Of a stretch of 64,000 nucleotides of DNA, positions 51,234-60,018 are shown piece after piece (positions within the stretch are counted from its first letter, which is position 1; each line of letters starts with the position of its first letter). Origin of the DNA: Clostridiales bacterium. GTDB lineage: Bacteria; Bacillota; Clostridia; Oscillospirales; Acutalibacteraceae. The notes under the pieces are model-generated. The model had not been told where the DNA came from, did not search any database, and was given only the letters and a program-made list of their open reading frames with translations. A program made the translations under genes and the position numbers. The stretch covers positions 26,373 to 90,372 of the forward strand of contig JAJQIJ010000001.1 in NCBI GenBank assembly GCA_021199275.1. The letters run 5' to 3'.

Positions 51234-52679
51234 GTGGACAAATATAAAAAGCTTGCATCTAACACAATAATATTTGCAATAGGAACTTTTTCTTCAAAAA
51301 TTCTGTCTTTAATTCTTACCTTTTTTTACACAAGAGTTTTGGACACCGGCTCCTACGGCGGCGCCACGCTTATTCAAAATGCCGTAAATATACTTGTGCC
51401 CATTGTAACCCTTGCGGTAAATTCCGCCGCGCTGCGTTTTGCCATTGACAAAGACAGCAATAAAAAAAGAGTATTTACAACAGGCCTTGCCACCACCCTT
51501 ATAGGCTTTGCAATTTTTTGTTTGTTTTCACCTGTTGTTGCAAAAATAAATATAAACGACTTTAACATGGGGCAATACGCCGTGCTGCTTTATGTTATGC
51601 TGCTGGGCTCGTCTTTAAGGCAGCTGTGCCAGCAGTTTGTAAGGGGCAGCGGGCATGTCAAACTCTTTGCCGTTGACGGGGTAATAGCTACAGCCACATC
51701 TGCCGGGTTTACATTTTTATATCTCGGCGCGTTTCATTGGGGCATTTACGGCTATATTCTTGCTATTTTTACAAGCGACATGCTTTCGGTTTTGTTTCTT
51801 TTTATCGGCGCAAAGCTGTGGAAATATGTTGATTTTAGGCATTCGCTGAAAAAAGACACGGTAAGCCCAATGCTTAAATATTGCATTCCGCTGATTCCCA
51901 CAATTATTTTGTGGTGGATTATAAATGTGTCAGACCAATATATGGTAACATATTTTATAGGCGTTGCAGAAAGCGGGCTTTACACTTCCGCTTATAAAAT
52001 ACCGAACTTTATTATAATATTCGCCTCAATTTTCATTGACGCATGGCAGCTTTCAATAGTAGACGAATATCAAAGCGAAGACAAGGCAAATTTCTTTTCA
52101 CGCGTGTTTTCGTTTTACAGCGGCACACTGGTAATAATAGGCGCGCTGCTGGTTACGTTTTGCCGTGTAATAACTTCGGTTTACCTTGGCTCAGATTATT
52201 ATGATTCATGGCATTATGTGCCGATTTTGCTTATAGCAACGCTGTTTTCTTGCCTTGTAAACTTTTTTGCGTCAGTTTACATGGCGGAAAAAAAGAGCAC
52301 CCTTTCAATGGCAACTGCCTGCGTTGGCGCAGTTGTAAATGTTGTGCTCAATTTGGTTTTGATTCCGACATACAGCTCTTACGGCGCGGCCGTTGCAACG
52401 GCAACGTCTTTTATAGTTGTGTTCATAATAAGAATTTTCAACACGCGGCAGTTTATAAAGCTTAAAACAAACTGGGCAAAATTTCTGCTGTCTGTGGGCA
52501 TATTGGCTGCCATGTGCGCCGTTACCATGCTGGAAATTGCGGGGCAGTGGCAAAGCATGGCTATTTGCTGCACCGGCACAGCTTTAATTGCGGCACTCAA
52601 CTTCAAGTCGCTTTTAGGGGTGCTTAAAATGCTGTTTGACAAATATCTTAAAAAATTCGTAAAAAAGCGCCGCTCTTAA
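51234..52679 (+). CDS. Wzx-like polysaccharide flippase (MOP superfamily)
   Basis: Polytopic transporter of 481 aa with about fourteen helices, matching oligosaccharide flippases that move lipid-linked repeat units across the membrane. KLASNTIIFAIGTFSSKILS at the N-terminus and ASVYMAEKKSTLSMATACVG with VNVVLNLVLIPTYSSYGAAV near 368-387 are typical. GTG start behind AGGTGG. The gene stands alone, without glycosyltransferases. The distant O-antigen ligase-like gene at 13.5 kb could belong to the same pathway, but that is a guess. The terminator overlaps its stop codon. Confidence 0.9.
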   Translation: MDKYKKLASNTIIFAIGTFSSKILSLILTFFYTRVLDTGSYGGATLIQNAVNILVPIVTLAVNSAALRFAIDKDSNKKRVFTTGLATTLIGFAIFCLFSPVVAKININDFNMGQYAVLLYVMLLGSSLRQLCQQFVRGSGHVKLFAVDGVIATATSAGFTFLYLGAFHWGIYGYILAIFTSDMLSVLFLFIGAKLWKYVDFRHSLKKDTVSPMLKYCIPLIPTIILWWIINVSDQYMVTYFIGVAESGLYTSAYKIPNFIIIFASIFIDAWQLSIVDEYQSEDKANFFSRVFSFYSGTLVIIGALLVTFCRVITSVYLGSDYYDSWHYVPILLIATLFSCLVNFFASVYMAEKKSTLSMATACVGAVVNVVLNLVLIPTYSSYGAAVATATSFIVVFIIRIFNTRQFIKLKTNWAKFLLSVGILAAMCAVTMLEIAGQWQSMAICCTGTALIAALNFKSLLGVLKMLFDKYLKKFVKKRRS

Positions 52680-52693
52680 AAGCGGCGCTTTTC
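52663..52693 (+). terminator. Terminator overlapping the flippase stop codon
   Basis: AAAAGCGCCGCT/AGCGGCGCTTTT, a perfect 12-bp stem. Its left arm encodes the last codons, and the TAA lies in the loop. Confidence 0.8.
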
Positions 52694-52745
52694 AGCTTGC
52701 TTTTACAATTTGTGCCCGGCGGCGTGTATTTTTTTATATTACATA

Positions 52746-52774
52746 TTGAAAACGAACTAAAATTAGTATATAAT
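52746..52774 (+). promoter_or_regulatory. Sigma-A-like promoter of glgP
   Basis: TTGAAA, 17-nt spacer, TATAAT, about 50 nt before the glgP ribosome site. Confidence 0.75.
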
Positions 52775-52831
52775 AAACAAACAAAACATATATTTTTCTG
52801 AAATTTCAACTTATTTTTGGGGGATTTGTCT

Positions 52832-55258
52832 ATGAAACCAGCCATTTCAGTCAGCAAAGCAAAGAAAATGATTGCCGATAAGCTCAGCCATTTTTTCGGC
52901 GTGGGCACTGAAAATGCAACAAACGAACAGTTTTACAAGGCGCTTGCGCTTATTATAAGAGACCAGCTTGCCGCCATGACAAGCGACTTTCGCCACACTG
53001 CAAAAGAGCAGGACTCAAAAAAAATATATTACCTTTCAATGGAATTTTTAATGGGGCGTTCGCTTAAAAACAACCTTTACAATCTTGGCCTTACAGAAGT
53101 TTTTAAAGAGGCGCTTGACAGTTTCGGCGTAAAGCTTGACAGGCTTTATGACGAAGAGCCTGACGCGGGGCTCGGCAACGGCGGGCTGGGCAGGCTTGCC
53201 GCGTGTTATCTTGACGGGCTTGCAAGCTGCAATTTCATGTCAATGGGTTATTCAATAAGATATGAAGCCGGCATTTTCAAGCAAAAGCTTGTTGACGGCT
53301 GGCAGACAGAGCTGCCGGACTTATGGCTGCCCGGCGGGCAGGTTTGGCTGCTGCCGCGTGTTGAAAGAAGCGTGCAAATCAAATTTGAAGGCAGGGTTGA
53401 AGAAAGCTGGGACGGGGATTACCACCATGTTGAGCTTTGTGACTGCAACACGGTAACTGCCATTCCATATGACATGTATGTGTCCGGCACCGGGAAAGCC
53501 GTTTCAAGGCTGCGCCTGTGGGCGGCTGAAAAGACTGATTTTGACATGTCTTTGTTTAACAGCGGGCAATATGTTAAAGCAATGGAACAGTCAGCCATGG
53601 CAGACGCTATTTCAAAGGTGCTTTACCCTGACGATAATTCGCCCGAAGGCAAGTCGCTAAGGCTCAGGCAGCAATACTTTTTATGCTCTGCGTCAGTTCA
53701 GGACATTATCAGGCGGCATTTAATGGAATACGGCACGCTTGACAACCTGCCTGATAAGGTTGCAATTCACATAAACGACACGCACCCCACAATGGCAATT
53801 CCGGAACTTATGCGCATTATGCTTGACGAATGCGGCTATGAGTGGGACGACGCATGGCAAATAGTGCAAAAAACCGTGGCATATACTAACCACACGGTTA
53901 TGAAAGAGGCGCTTGAATGCTGGAGCGAAGAGCTCAACCGCCGCCTGTTGCCGCGTATTTACCAAATTATAAAAGAAATTGACAACAGATTCCGCGCTTA
54001 TGTTTGGGGCATTACGCATGACGGCGAAAAGGTTGAAAGAATGGCAATTATTTCCGGCGGCGTGGTAAGAATGGCAAATCTTTGCGTTGCGGCGTCTCAC
54101 AGTGTAAACGGCGTGTCTGAACTTCACTCTCAAATACTTAAAGACACGGTGTTTAAAGATTTTTACAGCATAAGCCCTGCGAAATTCAAAAACGTTACAA
54201 ACGGCATTGCGTTTCGCCGCTGGCTGTGCCAGGCAAACCCGCGCCTGACTTCGTTTATAAGCGGGCTTATAGGCAAATCTTTCATAACAGACAGCGAACA
54301 GCTTATAAAGCTGCGTGAATATAAAGACGATTCGGCGGCACTTGATTCGCTTTATAAAATTAAACAGGCAAACAAGGCAGACTTTGCCAAATATGTAAAA
54401 AAGAAAACCGGCGTTGCGCTTAATGAAAACAGCATTTTTGACGTTCAGGTTAAGCGCCTGCACGAATATAAAAGGCAAAGCCTTAATATATTAAACATAA
54501 TAGCCGAGTACCGTTTCCTGCTGGCTAACCCCGGCGCAGATTTTGTGCCTAAAACATATATTTTCGCATCAAAGGCCGCGCCCGGCTACTTCCTTGCTAA
54601 AAAGACTATTGAGCTTATTGACTGCATTTCAAAGCAGATAAATTCCGATTCGCGCGTAAACAGCAAGCTTCAGGTTATTTTCTTGGAAGATTATAATGTC
54701 ACGCTGGCAGAAATGCTTATGCCCGCCGCAGATATTTCTGAACAGATTTCTCTTGCCGGCACGGAAGCTTCCGGCACTGGCAACATGAAGCTTATGCTCA
54801 ACGGCGCTGTGACGCTGGGCACGCTTGACGGGGCCAACATTGAAATTGCCGAAGCCGTGGGCGACGAAAACATATTTATTTTCGGCATGAAAACGCCGGA
54901 AGTTCAGCAGCTTGCCCAAAGCGGCTATTACCCGGCAGACTATATTAACAACAACCCGGTTTTGAAAGACGCAATGGCATTTATAAACGGCGGAATAGGC
55001 GGCAAGCATTTCGGCGAAATTTATTCAAGCCTTGCAAACCAAGACCCATATATGGCGCTGGCAGATTTTGCAGACTATCAAAAGATTCAAAAAACGGCGT
55101 CAGACAGTTATCGTGACACTGAAAAATTCACCCGCATGTCGCTTATGAACATAAGCGGCGCCGGCAAATTCAGCGCAGACAGGTCTATTATGGACTATGC
55201 AAATAATATTTGGAACACTTGCCCTGTTAAAACTGACGCACAAAAGCGCAGAGGCTAA
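52832..55258 (+). CDS. glgP: Glycogen/alpha-glucan phosphorylase
   Basis: PLP-dependent release of glucose-1-phosphate from alpha-1,4-glucans. Conserved blocks: YLSMEFLMGRSLKNNL near 63-78, EEPDAGLGNGGLGRLAACYLDG near 107-128, HINDTHPTMAIPELMR, QVKRLHEYKRQ, and the PLP-lysine segment EASGTGNMKLMLNGAVTLGT near 645-664. 808 aa, normal. I start at ATG 52832, 7 nt after TTGGGGGA; the track's TTG lies in that ribosome site. The following GH13 enzyme starts 16 nt downstream, giving a two-gene glucan catabolism unit. Confidence 0.96.
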   Translation: MKPAISVSKAKKMIADKLSHFFGVGTENATNEQFYKALALIIRDQLAAMTSDFRHTAKEQDSKKIYYLSMEFLMGRSLKNNLYNLGLTEVFKEALDSFGVKLDRLYDEEPDAGLGNGGLGRLAACYLDGLASCNFMSMGYSIRYEAGIFKQKLVDGWQTELPDLWLPGGQVWLLPRVERSVQIKFEGRVEESWDGDYHHVELCDCNTVTAIPYDMYVSGTGKAVSRLRLWAAEKTDFDMSLFNSGQYVKAMEQSAMADAISKVLYPDDNSPEGKSLRLRQQYFLCSASVQDIIRRHLMEYGTLDNLPDKVAIHINDTHPTMAIPELMRIMLDECGYEWDDAWQIVQKTVAYTNHTVMKEALECWSEELNRRLLPRIYQIIKEIDNRFRAYVWGITHDGEKVERMAIISGGVVRMANLCVAASHSVNGVSELHSQILKDTVFKDFYSISPAKFKNVTNGIAFRRWLCQANPRLTSFISGLIGKSFITDSEQLIKLREYKDDSAALDSLYKIKQANKADFAKYVKKKTGVALNENSIFDVQVKRLHEYKRQSLNILNIIAEYRFLLANPGADFVPKTYIFASKAAPGYFLAKKTIELIDCISKQINSDSRVNSKLQVIFLEDYNVTLAEMLMPAADISEQISLAGTEASGTGNMKLMLNGAVTLGTLDGANIEIAEAVGDENIFIFGMKTPEVQQLAQSGYYPADYINNNPVLKDAMAFINGGIGGKHFGEIYSSLANQDPYMALADFADYQKIQKTASDSYRDTEKFTRMSLMNISGAGKFSADRSIMDYANNIWNTCPVKTDAQKRRG

Positions 55259-55274
55259 AGGTTAATTTTCAGCC

Positions 55275-57131
55275 ATGGAAATTTACAATTCAAGAAAAAA
55301 AGAATATAAATCTGAAATATCTGCCGTTTGTGAAAATGAAAAGGTGCTTTTCAGAATTATTCTGCCGCGGGGGCTTCAATGCTCCGCGGCTTTTCTTGCT
55401 GTTCATAAAGACTGTGAAAGCACAGTTTACTATTCAATGTTTTGGGCGGGAATGCATGGCGAAGACAGTGAAATCTGGCAGCTGCATTTTTCGGCTGAAA
55501 CCTATGGGCTTTATTTTTATCATTTTGAAATAGACACGCCGCAAGGCAGAAATTTTATAAAAAACACCGGCAGCGGCATTGGCGAAATTACATGCGGCGG
55601 GGGCGACTTTCAGCAAACCGTTTACGAAAGCGGCTTTGAAACGCCCGACTTTTTAAAGGGCGGCATAATTTACCAGATTTTTCCGGACAGGTTTTATAAC
55701 AGCGGCGAAAAAAAGCATGGTGTGCCGGCTGGGCGCGTTATAAGAAACTGGGGCGAAGAGCCGTTTTGGAACGAAAGCCAAATGGGCGGAATATGGAACA
55801 ATGACTATTTCGGCGGCGACCTGAAAGGCATTGAACAAAAGCTTGACTATTTAAGTGCATTGGGGGTCAGCTGCATATATTTAAACCCTGTTTTTGAAGC
55901 CAATTCCAACCACAGATATGACGTTGCAGATTATGAAAAGATAGACATGCTGCTGGGTGACGAGGAAAGCTTTAAATCTCTTTGCCGCAGCGCTGAAAAG
56001 CACGGCATTGCCGTTGTGCTTGACGGGGTGTTCAGCCATACCGGCTGCGATTCCAAATATTTTAATTTATATTCGCATTACCCGGGCGTCGGCGCGGCCA
56101 ACAGCAAAGACAGCCCTTATTATGAATGGTATAAATTCAACGTTTACCCAAGCGACTATGAGTCGTGGTGGGGAATTAAGCTGCTGCCCGAAATAGACGA
56201 AACCAATGAAAGCTTCAGAAAATATATATGCGGCGAAAACGGCATTTTAAGAAAATGGCTGCGCCTTGGCGCTTCCGGCTGGCGGCTTGACGTTGCAGAT
56301 GAACTGCCGGACGTTTTTCTTGACGATTTGCGCATGGCGGTTAAGGCCGAAAAAAAAGACGCTGTTATTATTGGCGAAGTTTGGGAAGACGCAAGCAATA
56401 AAATATCATATTCCGAAAGGCGGCGCTATCTTTTGGGGCGCCAGCTTGACAGCGTTATGAATTACCCGTTTGCCCGGGCAATACTTGATTTTGTGCGTTT
56501 CGGCGGCGCAGACGCCTTTTTTGACAGGGTTATGATTGTTATTGAAAATTACCCCAAGCGCTGCCTTGACATTCTTATGAACCACATAGGCACTCATGAC
56601 ACCGAACGCGCCTTAAACAGCCTTGCCGGCGAATCGGCAGACGGGCGTTCCAGGCAGTGGCAGCATGAGCACAATGTGTTAGACGCGCGCCAATATAAAC
56701 GCGGTGTGCACATGCTGAAAATTGCCAGCCTTATGCAGTTTACCCTGCCGGGCGTGCCCAGCATTTATTATGCTGACGAAACCGGCGCCACCGGCATGGC
56801 AGACCCGTTTAACCGTGCATGCTTTGACTGGGAAAATATTGACAAAGAGCTGCTTACATGGTATCAAGGGCTTGGCAAAATACGCCGGGGCCTGCCTGCA
56901 TTTAAAGACGGCGAATTTCAAATTGAATATTCTGAAAATAATGTTTTGGCTTACAGCCGAAATTCCGCGCACAATAAAGTGCTGGTGGCCATAAACAATT
57001 CGCCCGCCTGCGCTCAAATAGCAATTTCAGACAAATGGCACGGCGCCGAGTGCCTGCTTGGCAGTGCGGCAAAAGATTGCAGCATTTCATTGGCGGGCGG
57101 GGAATTTTCGCTGCTGTCGCTGCGGTGTTGA
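55275..57131 (+). CDS. GH13 alpha-glucan hydrolase (neopullulanase/cyclomaltodextrinase-like)
   Basis: Cytoplasmic alpha-amylase-family enzyme, 618 aa, no signal peptide. An N-terminal beta-rich domain (about 1-125, CBM34-like) precedes the catalytic barrel. Region I VVLDGVFSHTG near 246-256, region II GWRLDVADE near 335 with the nucleophile Asp, region III VIIGEVWED near 360 with the acid Glu, region IV HIGTHDTERAL near 437-447, and QIFPDRFYN near 134. The small C-terminal domain is beta. The pattern fits enzymes that open or debranch short maltodextrins, supplying the adjacent phosphorylase. Exact specificity cannot be read. Confidence 0.9.
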   Translation: MEIYNSRKKEYKSEISAVCENEKVLFRIILPRGLQCSAAFLAVHKDCESTVYYSMFWAGMHGEDSEIWQLHFSAETYGLYFYHFEIDTPQGRNFIKNTGSGIGEITCGGGDFQQTVYESGFETPDFLKGGIIYQIFPDRFYNSGEKKHGVPAGRVIRNWGEEPFWNESQMGGIWNNDYFGGDLKGIEQKLDYLSALGVSCIYLNPVFEANSNHRYDVADYEKIDMLLGDEESFKSLCRSAEKHGIAVVLDGVFSHTGCDSKYFNLYSHYPGVGAANSKDSPYYEWYKFNVYPSDYESWWGIKLLPEIDETNESFRKYICGENGILRKWLRLGASGWRLDVADELPDVFLDDLRMAVKAEKKDAVIIGEVWEDASNKISYSERRRYLLGRQLDSVMNYPFARAILDFVRFGGADAFFDRVMIVIENYPKRCLDILMNHIGTHDTERALNSLAGESADGRSRQWQHEHNVLDARQYKRGVHMLKIASLMQFTLPGVPSIYYADETGATGMADPFNRACFDWENIDKELLTWYQGLGKIRRGLPAFKDGEFQIEYSENNVLAYSRNSAHNKVLVAINNSPACAQIAISDKWHGAECLLGSAAKDCSISLAGGEFSLLSLRC

Positions 57132-57156
57132 CACTTTGAGGCATTTGTGATAATAT
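57128..57156 (+). promoter_or_regulatory. Sigma-A-like promoter overlapping the GH13 stop codon
   Basis: Consensus TTGACA, 17-nt spacer, TAATAT. The -35 box includes the GH13 TGA. It would serve the acetyltransferase gene with a leader of about 110 nt. Confidence 0.65.
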
Positions 57157-57274
57157 AGCCTAAGAAAATGTTCAAGTTCTTTCTGCCGGCCGGCGTTTTT
57201 GCACACGCCAAGGGCGGGGCAGCCGCGCCATTGCGTGGGAAAATTTCCAATTAAGTTATTAAGGAAAACGCTTT

Positions 57275-58165
57275 ATGCTTACAATATTATGGGGCGCGCA
57301 GACGCATTATAAAAAATTAACTAAAAAACATAGCCCGCATTTTGACTGCCATGTAAAAAACAGCGTGGCAGACGGGGTGCATCTTAACTGTCGCCCTGTT
57401 AAAAAAAGCGAAATTGCCGAACTTAGCGAAGCTCTTGTCGTAATAGGCTACGGAAAAAAGGAAAGCTGCTTAAGGGTTGTTGATTTTTGCAAGGAAAACG
57501 GCATTAAATACACCCTGCTTGATATTTTTATGGGCAAGGCAATCACTGCTGAAATGATAGCCAAGCTCGGCGGCAGCTTTACAGATGAAAACAATAACAC
57601 CGTAATAATAGACGGCGGCTCTCATCTTTGCGGGCCGATTTATGTAAAATTTAAAAAAGACACAAAAAATGCCGTTGTAGACATTGAAAAAATAAGCGTT
57701 GAAAAAGGCATGTTCATAAATGTCAAGGGCAAAAACGCCCGTGTAAAAATTCACTGCGGCAGTTATTTTTACGATGTTAATATTCGCTGCTGTACAAACG
57801 GCAAAATTGAAATAGGAGAGAGCTGTTTGTTTTCGCATGGTGTTGAGCTCAGCCAGTCAGACCAGCACTGTATTTTTGACTTAAATACGCACGAAAGAAT
57901 TAACTGGGCAAAAGATATAAACATAGGAAACCATGTTTGGGTCGGCAGGTCTGTGCACCTGCTCGGCGGCGCAAACATAGGCAACGGCTGCATTTTGGGC
58001 GATTCCTGCGTCACCAGCAGCACTTTCAGCCCTAATTGCGTTATTGCCGGCAATTCCGGCAGGGTAATCAGGGAAAACGTTATTTGGTCTCGGGATTCAA
58101 TTCGCTATAACGACGCAAAAACTTTAGAAGACTGCAAAGATAAGCGCGGGCTTGACTATTTATAA
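57275..58165 (+). CDS. Hexapeptide-repeat O-acetyltransferase-like protein
   Basis: Protein of 296 aa. The first 100 residues form a mixed alpha/beta region I do not recognise (LVVIGYGKKESCLRVVDFCK, a Rossmann-like pattern). The C-terminal half is a left-handed beta helix with hexapeptide periodicity: IEIGESCLFSHGVELSQSDQ, INIGNHVWVGRSVHLLGGAN and IGNGCILGDSCVTSS, plus the common ending VIAGNSGRVI. It resembles acetyltransferases that modify surface sugars. The His in SQSDQHCIFD may be catalytic. Start ATG 57275 behind AAGGA. Single gene. Confidence 0.82.
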   Translation: MLTILWGAQTHYKKLTKKHSPHFDCHVKNSVADGVHLNCRPVKKSEIAELSEALVVIGYGKKESCLRVVDFCKENGIKYTLLDIFMGKAITAEMIAKLGGSFTDENNNTVIIDGGSHLCGPIYVKFKKDTKNAVVDIEKISVEKGMFINVKGKNARVKIHCGSYFYDVNIRCCTNGKIEIGESCLFSHGVELSQSDQHCIFDLNTHERINWAKDINIGNHVWVGRSVHLLGGANIGNGCILGDSCVTSSTFSPNCVIAGNSGRVIRENVIWSRDSIRYNDAKTLEDCKDKRGLDYL

Positions 58166-58265
58166 CTTAGCGGGAAATGTCCCACGCCTCTGCAGGGGGG
58201 CATTTTTAGTCAGCGGTTAATACAATTTCCTGCTGATGAGTGGCAGCGGCTGTCGCTTGCCGGAG
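58165..58265 (+). repeat. Dispersed intergenic element, copy B
   Basis: Aligns with copy A at 20310-20420: ACTTAG, AAATGTCCC-GCCTC, TTTTAGTCAGCGG, TACAATTTCC and GGCAGCGGCTGTC occur in the same order and spacing. It directly follows the acetyltransferase stop codon and precedes terminators. Confidence 0.6.
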
Positions 58266-58310
58266 CCCGGCGGAATAAAGCAATTGCTTAAAAAACAAAC
58301 ATTGCTTCAT

Positions 58311-58342
58311 AAGCGCCCTTTTACAAAAGGGGCGCTTTTTTT
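58311..58342 (+). terminator. Terminator after the acetyltransferase gene
   Basis: AAGCGCCCTTTT pairs with AAAGGGGCGCTT with one bulge, then TTTTTT. Confidence 0.8.
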
Positions 58343-58350
58343 AGGCAACA

Positions 58351-58380
58351 TAAAAAAGCGCCGCCAATATTGGCGGCGCC
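58351..58380 (-). terminator. Terminator of gdhA
   Basis: The palindrome GCGCCGCCAAT/ATTGGCGGCGC is followed, on the minus strand, by TTTTTTA. It lies 34 nt beyond the gdhA stop. Confidence 0.88.
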
Positions 58381-58414
58381 TGATTTTATTTGATTTACGG
58401 CTGAATATAAGCTG

Positions 58415-59761
58415 TTAAACAATCCCCTGGGCCATCATGGCGTCTGCAACCTTTAAGAAGCCGGCTATGTTAGCCCCCGCAACAAGATTTCCGGGCACGC
58501 CATATTTTTCAGCCGCCTTGCAGCTGCTTTCGTAAATGTTTTCCATAATGGACTTGAGCTCGCTGTCAACCGCTTCAAAGGTCCATGGGTGGCGCGAACT
58601 GTTTTGGCACATTTCAAGCGCCGAAACTGCAACGCCGCCTGCATTTGTTGCCTTAGCAGGGCCGAAAAGCACGCCGTTTGCCTGGAAAGTTTCCATGGCT
58701 TCAATTGTGTTTGGCATATTTGCGCCTTCGCAAACGGCCATTACGCCGTTTTTAATAAGAGTTTCTGCGGCAGCCTTGTCAAGCTCGTTTTGTGTGGCGC
58801 AGGGCAGCGCAATGTCGCACGGCGTGTTCCACACGAGCGTGCAGCCCTCATGATATTCGGCCTGAGGGTGAAAGCTTATATATTCGCTGATTCTCTTTCT
58901 TTCAACTTCCTTAAGGCGCTTGATAAGTTCCAGGTCTATTCCGTTTTTGTCAACAATATAGCCGTTTGAGTCAGACATTGTAATAACTTTTGCACCAAGC
59001 TGCGTGGCTTTTTCACACGCATAAATGGCAACGTTGCCTGAGCCTGAAATAACCACGGTTTTGCCGGCAAAAGACGAATTGTTGTCTTTAAGCATAGCCT
59101 CTGTGTAATAGCACAGGCCGTAACCGGTGGCTTCCGTTCTTGCAAGAGAGCCGCCGTATGAAATGCCCTTGCCGGTAAGAACGCCTGTGTTTTCATTCAT
59201 AAGGCGCTTGTATTGGCCGAAAAGAAAGCCTATTTCGCGCGCGCCAACCCCAATGTCGCCTGCGGGCACGTCTGTGTCTGAACCTATGTGCTTTGAAAGC
59301 TCTGTCATAAAGCTTTGGCAAAAACGCATAACTTCCATGTCGCTTTTGCCCTTAGGGTCAAAGTCAGACCCGCCCTTGCCGCCGCCTATAGGAAGGCCTG
59401 TAAGGCTGTTTTTGAAGATTTGTTCAAAACCTAAAAATTTAATTACGCCTTCATACACTGACGGGTGGAAGCGCAGCCCGCCTTTATACGGGCCAAGAGC
59501 GCTGTTAAACTGAATTCTGTAACCGCGGTTAATTTGCACCTTTCCGTTGTCGTCAACCCACGGAACTCTGAATTTGATTATTCTTTCAGGTTCAACAATG
59601 GCTTCAAAAATTCCGCGTTCAATAAATTCCGGGTGCTCGTCTGCCACACCCTGCAAGGAACACAGCACCTCTTCCACAGCCTGGTGAAATTCCGGCTCGT
59701 TTGGGTTGCGTTTCATTACCCGCTGCATCAGCCCTGCCAAATATTCGTTTTCAATTACCAT
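58415..59761 (-). CDS. gdhA: NADP-type glutamate dehydrogenase
   Basis: Interconverts 2-oxoglutarate plus ammonium and glutamate; the hexameric, roughly 448-aa class usually works in ammonium assimilation. RGYRIQFNSALGPYKGGLRF and LTGLPIGGGKGGSDFDPKGK (substrate lysines), DVPAGDIGVGAREIGFLFG, and the nucleotide-binding VVISGSGNVAIYACEK near 232-247. I start at ATG 59761 behind AAGGGAA; the track's 25 extra residues are unsupported. NADP preference is inferred from overall similarity. Monocistronic. Confidence 0.95.
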   Translation of the reverse strand: MVIENEYLAGLMQRVMKRNPNEPEFHQAVEEVLCSLQGVADEHPEFIERGIFEAIVEPERIIKFRVPWVDDNGKVQINRGYRIQFNSALGPYKGGLRFHPSVYEGVIKFLGFEQIFKNSLTGLPIGGGKGGSDFDPKGKSDMEVMRFCQSFMTELSKHIGSDTDVPAGDIGVGAREIGFLFGQYKRLMNENTGVLTGKGISYGGSLARTEATGYGLCYYTEAMLKDNNSSFAGKTVVISGSGNVAIYACEKATQLGAKVITMSDSNGYIVDKNGIDLELIKRLKEVERKRISEYISFHPQAEYHEGCTLVWNTPCDIALPCATQNELDKAAAETLIKNGVMAVCEGANMPNTIEAMETFQANGVLFGPAKATNAGGVAVSALEMCQNSSRHPWTFEAVDSELKSIMENIYESSCKAAEKYGVPGNLVAGANIAGFLKVADAMMAQGIV

Positions 59762-59800
59762 TAAATTTCCCTTCTTATAATCTTTTTCTTTTTGTTTATT

Positions 59801-59829
59801 ATTATACCAATCGCAACATTTGTTAACAA
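59801..59829 (-). promoter_or_regulatory. Sigma-A-like promoter of gdhA
   Basis: TTGTTA, 17-nt spacer, TATAAT on the minus strand, about 35 nt before the ribosome site. Confidence 0.6.
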
Positions 59830-59956
59830 TAACCAAATTTATTAAATATTTTTATTGTTTTTCTAAAAAAATTATTCATTATTTATATAATATTGCCCTT
59901 TTTTTGAGAGCAGTGACTCACCGCTTGAAAAACTTTTCGTTTTTTAAATTTTTGTG

Positions 59957-59985
59957 TTGAAAGAAAAGGCTACAAATAGTATAAT
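59957..59985 (+). promoter_or_regulatory. Sigma-A-like promoter of the M28 peptidase gene
   Basis: TTGAAA, 17-nt spacer, TATAAT, about 20 nt before the ribosome site. Confidence 0.75.
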
Positions 59986-60018
59986 AATATAAACGCTATG
60001 CTTGAAAGGGGTAATTTA

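Noticed and set aside
53720-54478. 252-aa minus-strand ORF opposite glgP
   Set aside because: Its length follows from the codon pattern of glgP on the other strand. The composition is odd (rich in His, Arg, Cys and Phe) and there is no start context.
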